Below are positions 6,371 to 10,065 of a stretch of 10,065 nt of DNA, piece after piece. The notes under the pieces were generated by a model that was given only the letters and a program-made list of their open reading frames with translations, was not told where the DNA came from and made no database searches. The position numbers and the translations under genes were made by a program. The DNA lies in the NCBI GenBank assembly GCA_046340555.1, contig JBKDSL010000061.1:1-10065 (forward strand), written 5' to 3'. Position 1 is the stretch's first letter; each line of letters begins with the position of its first letter. The DNA comes from JALRAP01 sp046340555 (lineage in GTDB: Bacteria > Bacteroidota > Bacteroidia > AKYH767-A > OLB10).

Positions 6371-7369
6371 ATGATTTTAGTTACAGGTGCATCTGGATTG
6401 CTAGGCTCCCGTTTGGTTTTTGAGTTACTTCGAATGGGACACACGGTTAGAGCCATGGGTAGAAGTGCTCAAACTCCCGATGCTTTGCGGAGATACCATT
6501 TCAAAGGTAAGGATCATCTGCTCGATAACCTGGAATGGTTCCAAGGCGACATCGCCAATAGGCATTCGGTTTTGGATGCGTTGGAAGGTGTGCTTCAGGT
6601 TTATCACTGTGCTGGTCTTGTTTCATTTATTCCAGAAGATCGACAGTTGTTACGGGATATAAACGTAAGGGGAACCGCCAACATTGTGGACGGGTGTTTG
6701 GTTAAAGGGATTGGTAAGCTTTGCCATGTAAGTTCAGTTGCGGCCTTAGGAAGATCATTGCATGGTAAATATGATGAGGAGTCTATTTGGAATCCTGATG
6801 ACCCGCATTCACAATATGCAATCTCCAAATACGATGCTGAGTGCGAAGTTTGGAGAGGTGTGGCAGAGGGCTTAAATGCGGTTATTGTGAATCCTGGAAT
6901 CATTATCGGACCAGGTAATTGGAAAACCGACAGCTCCGCATTGTTTTCAAAAGTATATGAGGGATTGCGGTTTTACACGGATGGAGTAAATGGCTTTGTA
7001 GCAGTGGATGATGTAGCTAGGGCGATGATTCGGTTGGTTGACCAGGAAAACTTTGGTCAGCGGTTCGTGCTTGTTGGAGACAATATGCCTTACAAGGATG
7101 TCATGGATTTGATTGCGGATGGATTGCGAGTTAACAGGCCAAGTATCCGAGCGGGCAGGTTCTTGTCGGGGTTGGCGTGGAGAATGGAGTCGGCTTCTTC
7201 AATGCTAACAGGCAAACGGCCATTGATTACCCGCGAAACGGCGCAAAGCGCCCAGTCGGTCAGCTATTATTCAAATAAAAAGATTTTGTCTGTTTTTCCC
7301 GATCTTATAACCGATCCTAGGGACGCTATTCGAGAAACGGCATCCTGGTTTCTTAATCAGGATACTTGA
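6371..7369 (+). CDS. NAD(P)-dependent epimerase/reductase, extended SDR family
   Basis: This 332-residue cytoplasmic oxidoreductase of the extended short-chain dehydrogenase family has a Rossmann nucleotide-binding fold beginning at the first residues (MILVTGASGLLGSRL, with GxxGxxG at 6-12). An Asp in QGDI (60) follows. Downstream are YHCAGLVSF, DINVRGTANIVDGC, HVSSVAALG with the catalytic Ser, and SQYAISKYDAE with the catalytic Tyr149 and Lys153. VIVNPGIIIGPGNW follows, then a C-terminal substrate domain (about 175-332). The overall pattern resembles the dihydroflavonol-4-reductase/NAD-dependent epimerase group rather than UDP-glucose epimerases, so the substrate cannot be named. It is flanked by a divergent glucosaminidase and a convergent TrhO gene whose stop codon directly abuts its own. 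Envelope sugar, sterol/lipid or aldehyde metabolism are all possible. Confidence 0.9.
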   Translation: MILVTGASGLLGSRLVFELLRMGHTVRAMGRSAQTPDALRRYHFKGKDHLLDNLEWFQGDIANRHSVLDALEGVLQVYHCAGLVSFIPEDRQLLRDINVRGTANIVDGCLVKGIGKLCHVSSVAALGRSLHGKYDEESIWNPDDPHSQYAISKYDAECEVWRGVAEGLNAVIVNPGIIIGPGNWKTDSSALFSKVYEGLRFYTDGVNGFVAVDDVARAMIRLVDQENFGQRFVLVGDNMPYKDVMDLIADGLRVNRPSIRAGRFLSGLAWRMESASSMLTGKRPLITRETAQSAQSVSYYSNKKILSVFPDLITDPRDAIRETASWFLNQDT

Positions 7370-7375
7370 TTAAGA
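7351..7375. terminator. 9-bp inverted repeat overlapping two convergent stop codons
   Basis: TCTTAATCA and TGATTAAGA pair perfectly around a 7-nt loop. The right arm contains both the TGA (7367-7369) of the SDR gene and the TAA (7372-7370) of TrhO on the other strand. With no intergenic space, this is the natural candidate for a shared transcription end. It lacks a U-tract and GC-rich stem, so the terminator call is tentative. Confidence 0.35.
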
Positions 7376-8398
7376 CTGTTTGATACGGCTTTTCCGGTAA
7401 ACGGATAAAGTATCCGTTTTTATTTTGCCTTTGCGGAGTGATTTGCGCGTTTCCAAAGGCAAAGCAAGTGTATCCTTGCAGGCCTCACTGCAACAACCAT
7501 TGAGTTTTTCGGAGCAGGACCCACATTGGATGAATAGCAAGTGGCAGTCTTCGTTGGCGCAATTGATATGGTCATCGCAGGTTGATCCACATAAGTGGCA
7601 ATGTGCGATTATGTCATCTGTTATGCGCTCTCCCATGCGATCATCAAAGACAAAGTTTTTGCCTATGAATTTCGATTCCAACCCTTCGGCTTTTATTTGA
7701 CGGTGGTAGTCGATGATGCCACCCAATAATTGATTCACGTCTTTGAAGCCATGGTGCTTGAAGTAAGCGCTGGCTTTTTCGCATCGTATTCCTCCGGTAC
7801 AGTAGAGGAGGATCTTGCTGTCCTTTTTGTCGTGGAGCATATCGATGCTCACCGGAAGCGTTTCGCGGAATGTATCAGTGTCAGGCAGCACAGCATCCTT
7901 GAAATGCCCCACTTCACTCTCATAATGGTTCCGCATGTCAACCACAATGGTGTTGGGGTCATCCATGGCTTCATTGAATTCCTTTGCACTAAGGTGGCGG
8001 CCCACGTTTGTTACATCGAAGGTTTCGTCATGCAAACCGTCGGCCACGATTTTGTTTTTTACCTTAACGATCAGTTTGATGAATGATTTCCCAGTCTCTT
8101 CAACAGCAATCTTCAATGGCATATTACAAAGCATTGCAGAGTTTTGTAAATACTCATTGAATGCGTTGAAATGTTGTTCGGGTACGCTTATTTGAGCATT
8201 GATTCCCTCTTTGGCAACATAAATTCTACCAAGGATGCCCAGGCTTTCGAATTTTTCATAAACCTCGTTACGGAAATCATCCGGACTTTCGATGATCACA
8301 TACCGGTAGAAAGAAAGTGTAATCCTTTTGAAGGCTTCAGCCTCCAGTTTGATTCGCAATGATTCTTTGGATTCTGTATTGAAAAGATGCTTGCTCAT
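7370..8398 (-). CDS. trhO: tRNA uridine(34) hydroxylase TrhO (rhodanese-domain protein, YceA/UPF0176 family)
   Basis: This 342-residue cytoplasmic enzyme of the TrhO/YceA family performs oxygen-dependent hydroxylation of wobble U34 to 5-hydroxyuridine. The N-terminal acylphosphatase-like domain (about 25-115) holds LGRIYVAKEGINAQIS. The rhodanese domain (about 130-245) holds VVDMRNHYESEVGHF, the active loop LLYCTGGIRCEKASAYF with catalytic Cys200 and a second Cys206, and GFKDVNQLLGGIIDY. The C-terminal tail (267-307) has ten cysteines in CxxC-like spacing, as is common in the family and suggestive of metal binding. The start at 8398 lies 2 nt after the stop of the upstream 81-residue gene. 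An in-frame ATG at 8434 would overlap that gene and add 12 unconvincing residues. The tight spacing indicates co-transcription with the oxidase-assembly genes. Confidence 0.93.
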   Translation of the reverse strand: MSKHLFNTESKESLRIKLEAEAFKRITLSFYRYVIIESPDDFRNEVYEKFESLGILGRIYVAKEGINAQISVPEQHFNAFNEYLQNSAMLCNMPLKIAVEETGKSFIKLIVKVKNKIVADGLHDETFDVTNVGRHLSAKEFNEAMDDPNTIVVDMRNHYESEVGHFKDAVLPDTDTFRETLPVSIDMLHDKKDSKILLYCTGGIRCEKASAYFKHHGFKDVNQLLGGIIDYHRQIKAEGLESKFIGKNFVFDDRMGERITDDIIAHCHLCGSTCDDHINCANEDCHLLFIQCGSCSEKLNGCCSEACKDTLALPLETRKSLRKGKIKTDTLSVYRKSRIKQS

Positions 8399-8400
8399 GA

Positions 8401-8646
8401 TCAAGCTTGTTGACGGCTTTTGTTTCTCCTCCAAATGAAATAGGCTACGCCACCTAAGATGTAGGGCATAGAAAGCAGGTAAAGAATTCCGTTATTAAGT
8501 CCTTTGGCTACCTTGTTCGGGTCTTGTTTATGCCCAGATTCTGCTACGGCCCTACACATGGAGCATTGAGACCATGCCGCATTTGATAGGGTCAAAATCA
8601 GGAAAACCAGGGCGATTCCGAATAACTTCCTCATGGTAAACTTCAT
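8401..8646 (-). CDS. small membrane protein with a CSMC motif, oxidase-cluster associated
   Basis: This 81-residue protein has an N-terminal hydrophobic signal or anchor (about 6-25), then SQCSMCRAVAESG with Cys28 and Cys31. A short polar stretch leads to a second hydrophobic helix (about 53-72, NGILYLLSMPYILGGVAYF) and a basic tail (WRRNKSRQQA), which suggests a cytoplasmic C-terminus with the CxxC facing the periplasm. The signal region has no good lipobox. From memory, similar small CxMC proteins sit beside SCO and DUF420 genes in Bacteroidota oxidase clusters; their function is not established to my knowledge. The CxxC and context suggest a role in copper handling or thiol exchange during oxidase assembly. 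That is inference. ATG at 8646 is used; 8634 is also possible. Confidence 0.82.
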   Translation of the reverse strand: MKFTMRKLFGIALVFLILTLSNAAWSQCSMCRAVAESGHKQDPNKVAKGLNNGILYLLSMPYILGGVAYFIWRRNKSRQQA

Positions 8647-8676
8647 ATTAGCTTATCAAATATAACCCAAACGTGG

Positions 8677-9216
8677 TTAAAATCCATAATAGGGGGATAT
8701 CATCAGATACACAACTACTCCAGTAACAGTTACATACAACCATATGGGGAAAGAAAAGCGGGTTAACTTTCGATGTGCCGCAACTTTGTTGGTGAGGCCG
8801 TAATAAAAAGAAAGTAACACCAGGGGCAATACAACTGCTGCCAATATGATATGGGAAATCAGGATGGCGAGGTACAAGGGCCTAATTGGGTTGTCGGCCG
8901 GGAATTTGGTCTCAATTCCAAAGGAATGAAAGGTGACATAAGAAAGCAGAAATACAGACGACAAAACGAACGTAACCAGGTTCAATTTCTTGTGTGTTTG
9001 TATGTCTTTTTTTCTGATGAAATAGTAGGATGCAATCAATAAGATACTGCATGTTCCGTTCAAGAATGCATTCAAGGTTGGAAGCATTTTCACAAAGTCA
9101 GGCACATGATCTGCGCGGGGTAACATGCCCAATACAACCACTGCAATCAAAACCACTCCTGAGAGTATGAAAATCCCTTTGAGGATGGTTTTTTCGTTTT
9201 TAATCAGATTTTCCAT
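8677..9216 (-). CDS. DUF420 membrane protein (CtaM-like oxidase assembly factor)
   Basis: This 179-residue integral membrane protein has about five helices (13-32, 46-66, 78-97, 113-138, 154-174) and matches DUF420. Histidines near membrane boundaries are notable: H37 in RADHVPDF, H75, H97 in VTFHSFG, H122 in ISHIILA and H148. In Firmicutes, DUF420 proteins (CtaM/YozB) are needed for maturation of aa3-type oxidases; a heme- or copper-related role is usually proposed. Here it lies between the SCO gene (24 bp upstream) and the CSMC gene (30 bp downstream), and the only oxidase gene in the string is subunit IV, which supports the same assembly role. The ATG at 9214-9216 begins a short polar leader before the first helix. 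No Shine-Dalgarno sequence is seen. Confidence 0.88.
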   Translation of the reverse strand: MENLIKNEKTILKGIFILSGVVLIAVVVLGMLPRADHVPDFVKMLPTLNAFLNGTCSILLIASYYFIRKKDIQTHKKLNLVTFVLSSVFLLSYVTFHSFGIETKFPADNPIRPLYLAILISHIILAAVVLPLVLLSFYYGLTNKVAAHRKLTRFSFPIWLYVTVTGVVVYLMISPYYGF

Positions 9217-9240
9217 ACGGTTAGATTTTGTTGTATAGTA

Positions 9241-9924
9241 TCACCAGATGGAGTTTTTTCCGTCTTGCTTGGCATATTCCCACTGAAGGACTTTGATTTC
9301 ATCGATCAATCTGTTCACATCCTCATAATCCAATCCGTCGTAGTATCCTCTGATCTGTAGTTCTTTATCAATAAGGACCAAGTTGCTCGTATGAATGAAA
9401 TCGTGCGGTCCGCCATCGCCTTCCTGGGCTGAAACAAAGTATCCTTTTCTTGCCAACTCGTAAATCTCCTTTTTATCGCCAGTCAGGAAAAACCACTTGC
9501 CTGAGATAGCCTCGTGTTTACGTGCGTATTCGGCTAGTGCGGCTACCGTGTCTTTTGCAGGGTCTACAGTATAGGACACCAATCTGATGTCAGGCGAATC
9601 CTTGTAGGCTTCTTGTACTCGCTTCATCTGCATGGTCATTTTCGGACAGATAGTCTTACAAGTTGCAAAGAAAAACTCTGCTATAAAAATACTCCCCTCC
9701 ATATCACTGGAGCTAAAGTTGTTCCCAAGATGATCAGTGAGAATGAATGGGGTAAGCTTATGATAAATTGTATCTCCGGGATTTGCTCCAGGGTCTCTTG
9801 GTCCGAAAATTTCCAACCGTTCGTAGTCGTTCGACCCGGTTGAAATCAACAGGTAAGCAATGGAAGGAATCGTAAGAATTGCGGCGATCACCAAGATTTT
9901 GGTAATCGGTCGAGCAGGTTTCAT
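9241..9924 (-). CDS. SCO1/SenC-family copper chaperone for cytochrome c oxidase
   Basis: This 227-residue protein is anchored by one N-terminal helix (about 9-28) with a thioredoxin-like domain facing the periplasm. The copper-binding set is complete: CKTIC (Cys89 and Cys93, a CxxxC after FFFAT) and His178 in DFIHTSNLVLID. Other family motifs are VSYTVDPAKDTVAAL (117-130), GKWFFLTGDKKEIYELA and RGYYDG. SCO proteins deliver copper to, or reduce, the CuA site of cytochrome c oxidase subunit II. The gene starts 18 bp after the stop of the subunit IV gene and precedes DUF420, which fits a single oxidase operon. Start ATG at 9922-9924 gives a normal membrane anchor. Confidence 0.95.
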   Translation of the reverse strand: MKPARPITKILVIAAILTIPSIAYLLISTGSNDYERLEIFGPRDPGANPGDTIYHKLTPFILTDHLGNNFSSSDMEGSIFIAEFFFATCKTICPKMTMQMKRVQEAYKDSPDIRLVSYTVDPAKDTVAALAEYARKHEAISGKWFFLTGDKKEIYELARKGYFVSAQEGDGGPHDFIHTSNLVLIDKELQIRGYYDGLDYEDVNRLIDEIKVLQWEYAKQDGKNSIW

Positions 9925-9942
9925 TCAAACATTAAACAACGA

Positions 9943-10065
9943 TTACCCGATAAAGTTCAGGTAATTACCTTCTGCAATCGCCATCACTATGAAATAAAGG
10001 ATGAGGAAAAACGGAAGTAGAATGGAGTATTTGAAAGAAACTTTTTCGTTTTTCAAGTGCATGAA
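9943..10065 (-). CDS. cytochrome c oxidase subunit IV (prokaryotic COX4 family), C-terminal fragment
   Basis: The frame is open from the window edge to the TAA at 9943-9945 and gives the last 40 residues of a membrane protein cut by the window. It reads FMHLKNEKVSFKYSILL, then a hydrophobic helix (PFFLILYFIVMAIA) and the tail EGNYLNFIG. The FMHL start, which in the family follows the second helix, and the ending -EGxY match small three-helix subunit IV proteins of Bacteroidota cytochrome c oxidases. The SCO, DUF420 and CSMC genes follow directly, supporting the call. An ATG is the second visible codon, so a tiny complete ORF is formally possible, but the frame and family pattern continue past the edge. 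Confidence 0.75.
   Translation of the reverse strand, partial: FMHLKNEKVSFKYSILLPFFLILYFIVMAIAEGNYLNFIG

Noticed and set aside
7730..8086. 118-codon plus-strand ORF antisense to trhO
   Set aside because: It mirrors the conserved rhodanese domain coding strand, shows no domain of its own, and is best explained as a shadow frame.
8399..8434. Upstream start for TrhO at 8434
   Set aside because: It would overlap the 81-residue gene by 34 bp and add 12 residues with no family feature; ATG at 8398 follows that gene's stop with 2 nt of spacing.
1..10065. Defence system, mobile element, CRISPR array or new multi-gene system
   Set aside because: No nuclease-helicase, toxin-antitoxin, transposase, integrase, direct-repeat array or compositional break was found; the complete genes fall into known core or envelope families except for the small proteins noted.

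Overview
This window looks like a chromosomal segment from a member of the Bacteroidota, plausibly a Flavobacteriales-type aerobe. The evidence is family content rather than a marker gene. There is a cytochrome c oxidase tail in the order subunit IV, SCO, DUF420 and a small CxxC membrane protein. There is also a Bacteroidota-style polysaccharide flippase, a glucosaminidase with C-terminal LysM repeats, start sites without clear Shine-Dalgarno sequences, and promoter-like TTG-N17/18-TAnnTTTG motifs, which is the known Bacteroidota consensus. I see no tRNA, rRNA, CRISPR array, insertion sequence or phage gene. All complete genes look intact.

Layout. At 1-361 (+) is the C-terminal part of a SpoIIE/PP2C-type serine/threonine phosphatase, cut by the window edge. 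At 354-4376 (-) is a three-gene surface-polysaccharide operon read right to left: a Wzx-type flippase, a Wzz-type chain-length regulator and an O-antigen ligase/polymerase-like protein (Wzy_C family). A good promoter candidate precedes the flippase. At 4432-5028 (+) is ribonuclease HII, divergent from that operon. Downstream of it, at 5120-5212 (+), is a candidate 30-residue single-helix membrane peptide. At 5280-6239 (-) is a secreted glucosaminidase with two LysM repeats. At 6371-7369 (+) is an extended-SDR epimerase/reductase with a promoter candidate so close that its mRNA may be almost leaderless. At 7370-10065 (-) is a compact gene string: cytochrome oxidase subunit IV (partial), a SCO copper chaperone, a DUF420 membrane protein, an 81-residue CSMC membrane protein and the tRNA-U34 hydroxylase TrhO.

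How the genes fit together. The flippase, Wzz and Wzy-like proteins would carry lipid-linked glycan units across the inner membrane and control their polymerisation or ligation, although no glycosyltransferase lies inside this operon. SCO, DUF420 and probably the CSMC protein are assembly or accessory factors for the aa3-type oxidase whose subunit IV starts the string. TrhO, an oxygen-dependent tRNA hydroxylase, follows with only 2 nt of spacing, so it is probably co-expressed with aerobic respiration.

The window is mostly core and envelope biology. I found no convincing new multi-gene system. The most interesting unexplained items are the 30-residue peptide gene, the CSMC protein, the oxidase-TrhO linkage and several perfect inverted repeats at gene junctions.
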